64,000 nt of DNA from Thelonectria olida (lineage: Eukaryota > Ascomycota > Sordariomycetes > Hypocreales > Nectriaceae): the NCBI GenBank assembly GCA_020736575.1, contig JAGPYM010000003.1:1798001-1862000 (forward strand). Reading direction: 5' to 3'. Position numbers and translations under genes: made by a program. The first letter of the stretch is position 1; each line of letters opens with the position of its first letter. The notes below the pieces were generated by a model. That model saw nothing but the letters and a program-made list of their open reading frames with translations, was not told the DNA's origin and searched no databases. Shown piece by piece: positions 20,501 through 31,090 of this stretch.

Positions 20501-20947
20501 CTTCGAGATTTCTTTGACGGGGATTTCAGATTCATCACCGCCTTCGCCAATTACGTCGGGCTCTGCATCGGCGAACTTGACGAAATGTCCCTTTCTGTTC
20601 GGGCGAGGCGAGCGAATCTGAGCCTTTGGATCGGGACGAGAACCTGGGGCAAGCGGGCGGTTCTGTTGGGCCTGTTGATTGACGGCGAGGGCCTGCGGAT
20701 AGCGGGAGATGGAGGTGGTGTCGAGCTTGGCCAGCTTGGGTAGCGAGGACGGGGGAGGAGGGGGGGGAGCGTGTGTGACGATGAGGTTGTCGGAGGAGCT
20801 GTGAAGAAAGGCATCGACGTTGGTTTGCTGTTCCGAGTACTTGTTGCGATCTTTGTTTTTACCACCACTGAAGAGCTTGCCCATCAATCGGTCTCTCCTC
20901 GAGGAGCGGCCATCGGGGGCCTGAACGGCGGGGACCTCGTTCTCCAT
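17588..20947 (-). CDS. Large conserved-looking fungal protein of unknown function (1119 aa)
   Basis: A single uninterrupted exon from ATG at 20947. I cannot assign a family. Residues 1 to about 400 look disordered: an Arg/Lys/Gly-rich start (RRDRLMGKLFSGGKNKDRN), proline runs (APPPPPPSSLP near 60; PPQPPPHRN and PPPPPVDTG near 160-180) and SRQPSI/SRQPSLAS repeats typical of phosphorylated linkers. From about 400 the sequence becomes globular: a helical part (EALEAFVARTKHLFELFRLH, RAALWWFLKGRMGLE), then mixed strand-rich segments (DVYLMEQGHESQKLHFQCMLS, GHIQLAIQENKSIGPVWEDI, RIKFHSLITGTALDHDEKIY). The end reads DISIMFEKESGEHCPVSV. No transmembrane segment or catalytic motif is evident. Proline runs could bind SH3 or WW proteins, suggesting a cytoskeletal or polarity scaffold, but this is speculation. 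Coding status is firm from length and codon pattern. Confidence 0.85.
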   Translation of the reverse strand: MENEVPAVQAPDGRSSRRDRLMGKLFSGGKNKDRNKYSEQQTNVDAFLHSSSDNLIVTHAPPPPPPSSLPKLAKLDTTSISRYPQALAVNQQAQQNRPLAPGSRPDPKAQIRSPRPNRKGHFVKFADAEPDVIGEGGDESEIPVKEISKHRKPRPPQPPPHRNAAYPPGRPPPPPVDTGSPSKDDFRPKALSRAQTGYSSIYEPESDDEPLIEPPGSKVDELNSAGSGQSLLLPKPRFLGMAGKQDDNRRSYIEIHSAEMREQEGRAFAEAARVASATSASAHNWDDPPSAEPISATSPIMTRKQIPSPEVSTAKPGLDYSPASIHSNSSSAYSPGTESEHLSRQPSIASHVSRQPSLASARPREFREVPMSARSASVRLNDAVSADEALEAFVARTKHLFELFRLHAESIKPLGSCTLKECSRAALWWFLKGRMGLESAVRDRPNSPQGQMQNDRDRQQAYANLAKGYWLSEEAIPEVAHSQGLPPDAEIVEVSQALVSALKKLSMSMKRNGFLPPEEAFLPQTIDKSIWVEYPALSQDMVALLSGNWGGGMTAMTNPMSHLRVLDALPVGDNTDNFSYGRVQADVYLMEQGHESQKLHFQCMLSMVRPLKSLGLVFVLASQNGHIQLAIQENKSIGPVWEDIRWRNETCTIDAKLRRGFCLTIQLVQQDYRLLWNMYDFGTKIQTSLFPRSDESMVFRTTLRSFQYMDADPQSRQFPKEPVSQCDVALFEKQFKENGPTGLRVWHLGFRIAVVTGPRTRTLSGVSHVYSPSQPIQFGFFRGEKDAPSLSIKYDSGKSKGRMVFVFSEEKARIKFHSLITGTALDHDEKIYADVPIKSFGISQSLREPLGMAPFTRMPWKAARVVNDEFGGDEPPTVLADRLKVVLEYQNGNVTDRVNVAPGELRVRLEVSNAKLFRVLRQPQKDMTLSVSEAQVPKELPRNMMDALQLLRHNQTIRSFEFNNIQDLHDFQYAMTGFEVIFDALAVTFAISRRRMVVPIHKKWEAGYTRIQVVKQEDKLQILAFFEDFHHGHCMNFVLKGTDLYENFQRGSKCGIKFIDAKFPLPRLPADKDGDYDDMAFVCLDLPDLPGEHDDISIMFEKESGEHCPVSVGRVTKKG

Positions 20948-21675
20948 GGCTAGGCTGGTTACTGACAGGCGAGATGAGGGACGAGGGGCAGACGACGGGC
21001 CCTATTGCAATGTCATTGACTCGTGGAGAAAGGAAACAAGGCCGTCGAGAGCGCCGGACAGGCTGGGGCGGCGGCGGAAGAGCCCAATAAATGAGAGAGC
21101 AATGATATCGTCGTTGTTGCAGTTACGATAGTGCTGACGGTGTAGTAGCAGTGGGGTCGTCCAATGCGCCTGGCAGTCGACACGAGAATGAACTGGCGGA
21201 CATGTGGGGATGACCGCAGCGGTTGAAGGTGGCGCTTGGGTCGGCCAGAGCGGCAGCGATTTAGAGCTGGCACTTGGCAACGGGGGGACGTTGTAATACG
21301 GTAAGAGAATAATGTGTTGGTGGAAGAAGCTTTCCTGCTTTTCTCTTTTCTTTTCTTTTTTTTTTTTTCTTTCGTGCAGGAGTCGAACCGGCTGGACGAT
21401 GATCGTTTTGTTGATGGAGGGAGGTCGACGTCCTAGTTAGTGTCCAGTACCTAGGAGCTAGGGTCAGTCGCTGAGGTCACTGTCGTGGCCGGAGACGTTG
21501 CTGAAGATGGCGGGAGTGGTGTGGTTAACGTGGCGGCGTGAGGTGTCTGCCGTAGTGCAGACTTAACTAAAGCTGCAACACGGAGAGAGAGGCCTCTCGA
21601 CCCTCGACCTTTGAATGGAAACGAGAATGCTAAATGCGAATGGGGGAGACCGAGGCCGGGAGGGGAGAAACAGAC

Positions 21676-21692
21676 TACGAAGTCACTTCGTA
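21676..21692. repeat. 17-nt near-perfect palindrome TACGAAGT-C-ACTTCGTA
   Basis: Eight-base arms that are exact reverse complements around a single C. It belongs to the same word family as sites near 42.0, 55.8, 56.3 and 57.0 kb. Confidence 0.9.
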
Positions 21693-24679
21693 CAAGGACT
21701 CCGCAACGACTGTGCATTGGCAACTCGTTTTGCTTTGTCGCCTGGACACCGGGCTCCAGTTGCAAGCAGGGCAGGGGGATGCGAGGACAGGACAGGGATG
21801 GTGGGTAGAGCAAGCCGGCTGTCAAGGGTGTTTTGGCGAATATTGCGTGGAGATGGGGCCGTCGCAAGGCAATCGAGGGAGGGAGCAGTGTGTAGGTGGA
21901 ACATGTTATTGGGTTGGGCGAGAGGTAAGGCACGGAAGTCAATGTTTGTAGCCCTCCAACTTTGGACGGCATGTAAAGGGAAAGGTATGCTCATGAATGC
22001 GACTTTACCTGCTAATTACTGTATGACGAGGATAATAGAGGAGGCCGGAGGACCATGGTAGGCACCCTAAAGGGTGTGAGATGTTGGAGAGGGGGAGGAG
22101 ACCAAAAGGTCCAAAGCAGGAAAGAGGAGAGGAAAGGAGAAAAGAAGCAGAGAAAGAGGAGGAGGAGGAGGGGAGGATAAAAGGTGGACGACACTGCAGC
22201 AGATAAGTTAGCAGGTCGGTACTTGGTAGAGAACAAGACCCTGTTCAAGGGAAGAAAGAGAACAGCAGCAGGCGAGCGTACCTAAAGACACGACAACTGA
22301 GATGATCCAGGGGAGTTTCAGGAATACAGGGATCAACATGGAACGCCCCAGCGACAAGCAGCCTCCCACGACAACATCAAGGCACGAAATCCACGTCAAT
22401 GTTTGACCATGCAGCCAGTCTACCAATGTATCACAAGCATTTTCCAAAGGGGGGAGCCTGGGAGGGGAGGGGGGCTGTTAATTAATCGTAGATCCCTTCA
22501 ACCCTTTTCGACTTGCAGCTCATCATCATCACGAGCCTGCTGGTGACTGCAATCTTTCACCGGCGTTGGCAATCTAGACCCGTGATAAGGAAAATTAACG
22601 TCGCTGACCTCAACCTCAACCTCTCGACACCAACCCCTCTTGGCCCCAGAGGTCCGTCAATAGGTTCCTACCTGACCACCTAAGCTAGGGCACCAAAGGC
22701 ACCTCAAGGCTCAAGGGACCGACCCTCAACCCCTCCTCCACTCCGTCCCCTTGTCCCCAACTTGCCCCCTCTGGACCGCTGGACGCTGGAGATGGAAGAG
22801 CTCAATACCCACACACCCCCTCTTCTCGTCCATGCTAACCTCATTGACCATCAGTTACGTCTGTGTGTCCTAATTAAGCTATCGACTTTGACCTGAGATG
22901 ACCACGAGGTTAATGCGATAGCTCTGTTTCCATGCGGATTTCTCTTCTGTTTCCTCCCAGCCTGGTCACCATGACGTGGTTCCCAAACGGCTTGTCAGTC
23001 ATGGGCTGAGAGGCTGATGACGATGGAGCGTGCGCAGGCGCTGGAGGAGCCAGAGGACAAAGTATCAACTCTCTGGACCCGTTGGTTCTCGACGTGAGCC
23101 CTACCTGTCTCCAAAGCGCCCAAAAATCCAGCAAATATCGTCAGCCAACCAACCTCCCCTGACGAAACCCAAAAGACTTTGACTGACACGAGGGAGGGCA
23201 ATAACCTACGAGGGAGGCATGAAGGGCAGCGAGGGAGGGCTGCGCAGCAAGGGCTCCCGCTCACTGACGACTGGTCCCTGAATTCCTGTCGGCTTTTTGT
23301 GCCCCTTCTGTGACACGGTATCGCCCCTCCATCAGGCTGGGTCCCTGGAACAGACAGCCCGGCCCTCTCTCTCTCCAATCGATGGATGTCTCCATCTCCC
23401 TGAATGCTTAGCGGGCGCCCTGAACGTGGGGACACGCGACCAACCCTCCCCAGCTCCCTCGGCCACGCCTCCCAACGGCTCTCAAGGTCTCAATGCTTCC
23501 CAATCTCGTTGTTTTAGCGCCTTCGCGCTGACGTTGTTGGCCCCGCCTGAAGTACGTACGCATGCTACGGCTACAGTCCATAGAAGTTTTGGTCGAGTAC
23601 AACATGGCTCCTTGGAGAGCGATGCGCGGCTTCGAGAGGCGAGAAAGGTGGTGTGGGCATCGCGGCTGTGTTCCATTGCAGTTTACACACGCACACACAC
23701 ACAAGACGGGACGGTACTTGCGGCACCCGAGACTTCCAAATCCCGAAGACCAGAACCTTGAATCTCGAACTGGGGCCGATATTGTTGCGCGCTTGTTGGA
23801 TATTGGCATGCGAATGCCCACCCGCCGTATTCGCCTCTGCAATCACGGGAGCCCTAAGAAGCGCTCGGGCGAGGCGGCAATTTGGACTCTGGATAACCTC
23901 TTATTTTTAGACTTTGTTCGATACGAGAATCAAGGGCAATGGGGAAAAGCTGGCCCCAAAAGCGAGCACAGTCTGCGGTTCTTTGTTTCTCGTCCCCTCC
24001 GGTCGCTTGCCCCAATGTCCTTTCTCGTATCGTCATCTCCCTTTGCGGCATCAATAGTCCTCTTTGACCACAAGTCTCACCTCCCAATTCGTATCAACTC
24101 GGCCCCCAAACTCGTGTCTATCCGCAGGTCCATCAATCAAGTTCCCGACCAACTAGTCGCCAAGCGTCTCTGGGGAATGCTCAATTCCACAGCATGCCAC
24201 ACGAGTTGCAATCTTAGGTAAGAGCTAGAACGGTCGAGTTCCCCGGGCACGACAACCTCTTTTTCGAGTTACTTCCCCGACTCGTTTGATTTGATTTGAC
24301 CGACGACGGATTCGGGCATTTTCGCCCTTGTCGTAGGAGCCCCAGAAGTGACGCCAGATACCTGGTGGTTTTGTTGCCGTCATGCAGGATCATGACATGT
24401 CGGTCGACATTCTTGAAGACGTGCTGATCCAGCGGAAATTAAGGATCCCGAGGAACGCGGTCTGCCGTCAGGCAGGCCTGAAGTAGAATGCCGATTTCGA
24501 ACTTGTCATTCGATGCGGGCCCCTTAAGTGCTCGCCATGAGTCCTGCGCGGCGGCTCTAGGCAAGCTGTCAACTCCGCCCATATCTGAGATAGATGAGAT
24601 ATCTCGATGTAGCATGGCCTCGGGTTCCAGCATGGTGGTTTGTTATGTTCAAGGTTGATGTACTGTTTTGCTTTGGGGT

Positions 24680-24700
24680 GGGGGGGGGGGGGGGGGGGGG
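24680..24700. repeat. Poly-G run (21 nt)
   Basis: Twenty-one consecutive G, preceded by TTTGGGGT, about 230 nt upstream of the dus2 start. Such a run could form a G-quadruplex but is also a classic place for length error. Confidence 0.9.
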
Positions 24701-24925
24701 TCACACTGCCCTCCTTCCAAAGTGGCGCCTGTCTGAAAGCCGAGTCCTTAGTTGCTGAGCTGATCAAAGCCTGTTTATCGATAAGAGATAAGACTTTGTT
24801 CAGGAAGTGTATGATTTATCATTTGCCCCCAACGCCCATTGGTTGGAATAAATTATGAGTCCTGGTCGCAAACTTCAACTGGGTGTGTGAATATACCAAT
24901 CTACGTAATATCCAACAGCGCGTAA

Positions 24926-26279
<1,354 letters not shown>

Positions 26280-26653
26280 ACTGGATAGGGAGGAACAATT
26301 GGCATTCTAGAACGAAAGGTCGGCTTGGGGAGGCATTTTGGTAAGACGGTACATATGGTATTGAGGAGTTAAGGGGTATAGGCAGGGCGGAACATAGACA
26401 CGAACATGTACGGATAAGGATAACGGCATCTCACATCACTTCCATTCGTGGGCAATCGTTCGTCAGTCAGACAAACCCAAATCAGAATAAATCAAATCGA
26501 TAAACTAGGAATCCATCCATGTCTCCCAATCCTCTGAAAACTAGATCTGGGAGGTAGGGATGGATGGCTCGCTGCTGGTTATCTTGTGATACAAATGAAT
26601 ATTGTTCAAGATTCTCTATGTGGTGATGATACACAGCCACGCTTTTCATACCT
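26280..26653. terminator. Convergent 3' region, dus2 / mic26-27
   Basis: 374 nt between converging stop codons with no gene. An AATAAA at 26486-26491 on the plus strand is a candidate poly(A) signal for dus2. Confidence 0.45.
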
Positions 26654-27525
26654 CTATTTGCCCTTGTGGACCCAGCCCTCGACGACCTCTCGCGCATCTG
26701 TGACCTTCTCATCGACGTATCGCACACCCAAATCGCTATGGACCTTGGCGAAGCTGATGCCGCGCAGGATGCTCTCACGAAACCTGATGTGTGACTGGGC
26801 GATGACGGGGAACCTCTCCTCGTACTTCCAGGTCAGGTCAGAGATGTTGCGCATGGTGATGGGGATGACGGTCCAGCCAGCGCCAATACCGAAGGCTAGC
26901 GGCAGGGTGGCGCGAAGGACGATGCCACGGTTTCGGGTGATGATGCTGCCGGCCATGGCGGCAACGAGAACGTAGATGGCGCCAGGCATGAGCTGCTCGC
27001 CACTCTCTCGGGAGGGAGCGAGGGAGGCAATGGTGCTGGTGAAGGACTGCTCGAGGTTGAATGCCGAGTCCATGGTGTCGTTGACCTTGTTCTCAGCGGT
27101 GACAGCATACTCGTACAGAGCCAGGCGCACCTTGCCGATCTGGACGGCGAGTCGATCGGTGGGCGTGGGAGCCTTGTGAATGGGCTGGTCCGCGACGGGT
27201 TCGCTAGGCTGATGTTCGGCGGGAGGAAGAGTCGCCGGTGCGGGATTTGAGGAGGGGACATCGAGGTCGTCGTAGATGGGTTTGCGCTGGGATTTGTTAG
27301 ACGACTGAGGTCTCCCATAAGCCTCATTCGAGGATGGAAATAGCGAACCTTGAAGTCCTTGCTGGGACCTTCGGCGAAGACGGTAGCCGGAGTCAAGGCC
27401 ATGCCACCGAGGGCCAGCGTCGCCAACGGCGCGACGGAGCGCTAAAGAAACCAATTAGCATCATCAAGCTCAGCAAGAGCTTCGGGTGGAAGGGTTACCC
27501 GCGAAAACAGCACTCTTGCGGCCAT
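26654..27525 (-). CDS. MICOS subunit of the Mic26/Mic27 (apolipoprotein O) family
   Basis: Three exons on the minus strand, 27525-27499, 27441-27349 and 27286-26654, all phase 0, encode 250 residues. Mic26/Mic27 proteins sit in the mitochondrial inner membrane and stabilise crista junctions with Mic10, partly through cardiolipin. The N-terminus (MAARVLFSRRSVAPLATLAL) is a plausible mitochondrial presequence. The family core begins at RKPIYDDLDVP, continues through TDRLAVQIGKVRLALYEY and has two Gly-rich hydrophobic segments (GAIYVLVAAMAGSII and ATLPLAFGIGAGWTVIPIT). The end is DAREVVEGWVHKGK. Reading through the introns gives a false N-terminus, so splicing matters here. It is divergent from oct1 with 519 bp between starts. 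Mic26 versus Mic27 cannot be decided from the sequence. Confidence 0.88.
27287..27498 (-). other. Two introns of the mic26/27 gene
   Basis: Introns 27498-27442 (57 nt) and 27348-27287 (62 nt) with donors GTAACC and GTTCGC, branch-like GCTAAT and TCTAAC, acceptors TTTAG and CCCAG. Confidence 0.85.
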
Positions 27526-28044
27526 TGTGGGCTCAATTGACGGGATTAATGAGAGGACGTCACGCGAGAACGAGGTCTGGATGGACGTTGCCGGACGCAA
27601 TCATCACCAAAAAGGCTCCACGGGCCACAACCGGAAAAACGCACGGCGGAGAATCCCGACCCGTTCCGCTCGGCCAGAAGCAGCGCAGCGCAGCTTTAGG
27701 GAGATGATAGTTCGCTCAGCGTCCAGCTCAGCGAGTACCGGCAATGTGATTAGCGGCTTCCTTCACTGAGCCCCGCCAAAAAGTCCATAGCCGGGAGAGG
27801 GCAGGGGTTCCTGAACGGCCGCAATCGCCGACTGCGCAAGTTGCAAGGGCAAATTGTCATGGGCAATAGCCAAGTATCCGTACATTCCCCATCTACATAC
27901 GTCCATTTCATTTTTTCTTGATATTTGCCATCGAGATTCAATTCTTCTCTTTTTGCTCCATCCCTTTGTATTCTTCCCGTTACTGTTATTCCTCATGTCA
28001 TACTTGCTTACGCTATCCTTGCGACCCCTCTTGTAAGCCCAACA
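27526..28044. promoter_or_regulatory. Shared divergent promoter, mic26/27 and oct1
   Basis: 519 bp separates two start codons of nuclear genes for mitochondrial proteins transcribed in opposite directions. A CRE-like GGACGTCACGCG lies near 27553-27565. The oct1-side leader is T- and C-rich, typical of fungal core promoters. Co-regulation is inferred from layout only. Confidence 0.5.
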
Positions 28045-30423
28045 ATGCTCAACTCGGCTGGCCGCCGGGCCTGGGTCTGCACTCAATGTGTACGGCACGC
28101 GACAAAGCCTGCTCAACGACGATGGCTGTCCACCGTTTCCGAGGCCGCTCAATCCAGCCCAGGGACCCCTCTCGTTGACCATTCGACAAGTACAGGTCAT
28201 GACGACTCCGTCCTTCGCAGTCTTTTCGATGCCCCCTCCGGAAGGTCTTTTCCTAGGTTCAGTCTCAAAAAAGGACACGGCCTGTTCAAAAACCGGTACT
28301 TGACGAGCCCCGAGGGCTTCCTTCAGTTTGCCCAAAAGAACCTCCAGCGAGCGACCAAGATCGTGCAAAGAGTCCTCAATGCTTCGACAGTAGAAGAATA
28401 CCAGCTCATCGTGCGAGACCTCGACCGACTTAGCGATCTACTATGCCGCGTCCTCGATCTCTCCGACTTTGTGCGTATGACGCACCCCGATACTCGATTC
28501 CAAGAGGCCGCTGCGGGTGCATGGTCTATGGTTTATCAGTACATGAACCAACTTAACACCATGACTGGCCTCAACGATCAGCTTGGCGCAGCTCTGTCGA
28601 AACCCGAGGTTACAAAGGTGTGGTCGGAGGAGGAGAAGCAGGTTGCGGAGCTGCTGAAGCTGGACTTCATGAAGTCTGCGGTCAATCTTCCAAAAGCCTC
28701 ACGAGATCGATTCGTCGACCTCTCATCACGAATTAGCGACATTGGCTCTGCTTTTGTGCAGGGCATGCAGCCCGAAAAAAAGAAGATTACCTTACCTTCC
28801 CATCGTTTCTATGGCTTATATCCCAGCTTAGCCGCAACTCTCAAGGTTCGACAACAAATTACCCTCCCAACTGTTGGATCTGAGGCAGCTGCAGCTTTGC
28901 AGAGCGTGTACGATGAGGATACGAGGAAAGAGATATACGTCGCACAGCGAACCGCATCAAGGGAGACTATAATGTATCTCGAAGCCATGCTCAAGTTGAG
29001 GGGCGAGCTCGCAGAACTGTCCGGCTTTGAGAGCTACGGCCATATGGCTCTCAAGGACCGTATGATGGCCAAGACGCCTGCCTCGGTGATGCAATTCCTC
29101 CTCGCTCTGAGGAATCATAATGCGCCGACAACCCAGAGGGAACTACAAGAGCTAGCTGAGAAGAAGGTTGATCGCCTGAACATTAAGGACTCCCAACTTC
29201 AAGCTTGGGACAGGGAGTTTTACATGGAAAAGATCAGGGCAGACATGAGGTCTCGACAACGTCAAGAGGATCAGCTCACCGCCTTCTTCTCTGTCGGTAC
29301 AGTTATGCAAGGCCTATCGAGGTTGTTCAGCCGACTGTATGGTATTCGCTTCATTCCGAGGGAGTCCCTCCCAGGCGAGACTTGGCATCCCGATGTCAAG
29401 CGACTTGACGTCGTTTCTGATGATGGCGAACAGGTCGCGGTTCTGTACTGCGATCTTTTCTACCGTCCTCAGAAGTCACCGAACCCTGCGCACTTTACAG
29501 TTCGATGCTCGCGAGAAATTCTTCAGAGTGAGATTGAAGAAGTCGCGGCTGACTCGAACGGCGATGGACCTATCTTCGAGACGCCTGAACTGGCTGCTAA
29601 TGACGGCATGGAGATTTCAATCAAAAACGGGAAGATGAAGCAGCTGCCTACTATTGCGCTCGTCTGCGATTTTCCGAAGAGCGATAACTCCAAGGAACCA
29701 GCCTTCCTGTCCTTCTACTCGGTCGAGACCCTCTTCCATGAGATGGGCCATGCCATCCACTCCATCTTGGCCCGGACGAACTTCCAAAATGTGTCTGGCA
29801 CGCGTTGTGCCACCGACTTTGCCGAGCTCCCCTCAACTCTGATGGAACACTTCGCTGCCGATCCGACTGTCCTCTCCCTCTTCGCCCGTCATTGGAAGTC
29901 AGATCGTCCCTTGCCATTTGAAATGGTAGGTGAGCGCATTCGCCTCTCGAAGCGCTTTGAAGGCATTGACACGGAGCATCAAATCCTCCTCGCCATGGTT
30001 GACCAGGCCTACCATGCATCGAGCGTCACCAGCGCGGGCTTCAACTCCACGGAAGTCTTTCACGATATCCAGGCACGCTTTGCTCACGGACCCAGGGATC
30101 CGTCGGGAACCTGCTGGCAGGGTTTCTTTGGTCATCTTCACAGCTATGGAAGCACCTATTACAGTTACCTTTTCGATCGTGTTTTGGCTGAACGTGTCTG
30201 GCGTGTCGTCTTCAAAGCTGGCGAGGGCGGTGCTGCCATTAGCCGCGAAAATGGCGAACGCGTCAAAGAGAACCTGCTTAAATGGGGTGGCGGTAGAGAT
30301 CCCTGGACATGCCTCGCGGATACTCTTCAAGATGACCGGCTGGCGCCTGGTGATGAGAAATCCATGGCGTTGGTAGGCAGCTGGGGCATCAAGGATGATC
30401 TCCATTATAATGAGTACCAATAG
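28045..30423 (+). CDS. oct1: Mitochondrial intermediate peptidase Oct1 (M3 metallopeptidase)
   Basis: A single exon of 792 residues. Oct1 is the matrix zinc peptidase that removes an octapeptide from precursors already cut by MPP. The start at 28045 opens an Arg/Ala/Ser-rich presequence (MLNSAGRRAWVCTQCVRHAT, ending near RRWLSTVSEA). The frame is open upstream but without an ATG. The thermolysin-like active site is FHEMGHAIHS, with zinc ligands His565 and His569 and catalytic Glu566; the third ligand Glu594 lies in DFAELPSTLMEHF. A C-terminal YYSYLFDRVLAERVW motif is typical of M3 enzymes. Length is as expected for fungal MIP (about 770-800). It shares its promoter with the mic26/27 gene. Confidence 0.95.
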   Translation: MLNSAGRRAWVCTQCVRHATKPAQRRWLSTVSEAAQSSPGTPLVDHSTSTGHDDSVLRSLFDAPSGRSFPRFSLKKGHGLFKNRYLTSPEGFLQFAQKNLQRATKIVQRVLNASTVEEYQLIVRDLDRLSDLLCRVLDLSDFVRMTHPDTRFQEAAAGAWSMVYQYMNQLNTMTGLNDQLGAALSKPEVTKVWSEEEKQVAELLKLDFMKSAVNLPKASRDRFVDLSSRISDIGSAFVQGMQPEKKKITLPSHRFYGLYPSLAATLKVRQQITLPTVGSEAAAALQSVYDEDTRKEIYVAQRTASRETIMYLEAMLKLRGELAELSGFESYGHMALKDRMMAKTPASVMQFLLALRNHNAPTTQRELQELAEKKVDRLNIKDSQLQAWDREFYMEKIRADMRSRQRQEDQLTAFFSVGTVMQGLSRLFSRLYGIRFIPRESLPGETWHPDVKRLDVVSDDGEQVAVLYCDLFYRPQKSPNPAHFTVRCSREILQSEIEEVAADSNGDGPIFETPELAANDGMEISIKNGKMKQLPTIALVCDFPKSDNSKEPAFLSFYSVETLFHEMGHAIHSILARTNFQNVSGTRCATDFAELPSTLMEHFAADPTVLSLFARHWKSDRPLPFEMVGERIRLSKRFEGIDTEHQILLAMVDQAYHASSVTSAGFNSTEVFHDIQARFAHGPRDPSGTCWQGFFGHLHSYGSTYYSYLFDRVLAERVWRVVFKAGEGGAAISRENGERVKENLLKWGGGRDPWTCLADTLQDDRLAPGDEKSMALVGSWGIKDDLHYNEYQ

Positions 30424-31090
30424 AGAACCAGGCCAATGGTTTGTGCGCATATATCATAGGTAAATATCGTTCGAGCATGACATAAGCAAAATAAATAAAA
30501 TAAACAAGAAACTCAATGACACGCATTCGGCATCAATTGGCATTGCACGACTCAAGCCTTGTCTCGTCTGGCGACACAAATGGGTTGTTCATTAGACTGT
30601 CCTCGTACTTCATACATTATCTATCAACACCAAACCGCCAAGACATCAATGCGCTGAATTCGAGACGCCCATCACATGACAGGGACGGGGAACTATGCCG
30701 CAGCCCGGAGGATCAAAGAGGATGGCTTTAATCCCCGAGCAGCACTGACCACGGCAGTGCGCAGCATGCCCCGAGCCATGCAAATGCAAAAATAGCAACA
30801 TTTCATGAAACAACAAGTGGGCGCACGCTAATTACAGTGACCAGCAAGAAACAAAATAAGACCGAGAGAAGGATAGGCAAAGGAAATGAGGAAGGATTCA
30901 AGACGTTGCTATGACGCGACAAGAAATTCATGAATCTTGACTCAAAAGGTCTCGTACATAGCGAGGTGTCATCCCCAAAAGGCTAGTATGGGAGAAGGAG
31001 AATGATGAACGGAAAGTAGGCTGTCGAAGCGTGTCATGATCATAGAAGCAAGAAAGAAAACCATGTGCGTGTGTGCAAAGAGAGAACCGC
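30424..31090. terminator. Convergent 3' region, oct1 / 708-aa protein gene
   Basis: No gene supported. Overlapping AATAAA hexamers at 30490-30495 and 30494-30499 lie 67 nt after the oct1 stop and are candidate poly(A) signals. Confidence 0.5.

Noticed and set aside
21370..21400. tRNA-like B-box (GGTTCGACTCC on the minus strand)
   Set aside because: The T-stem cannot pair, no A-box at a suitable distance and no downstream T-run on that strand.
23562..24221. 219-codon plus-strand frame in the dus2 upstream spacer
   Set aside because: No recognisable domain, overlapping frames of similar quality on both strands, irregular composition.
27287..27454. Alternative N-terminus MVSLALRRAVGDAGPRW for the MICOS gene
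   Set aside because: It reads through intron 2 and uses the wrong frame of exon 2; the spliced model gives a presequence and a continuous family core.
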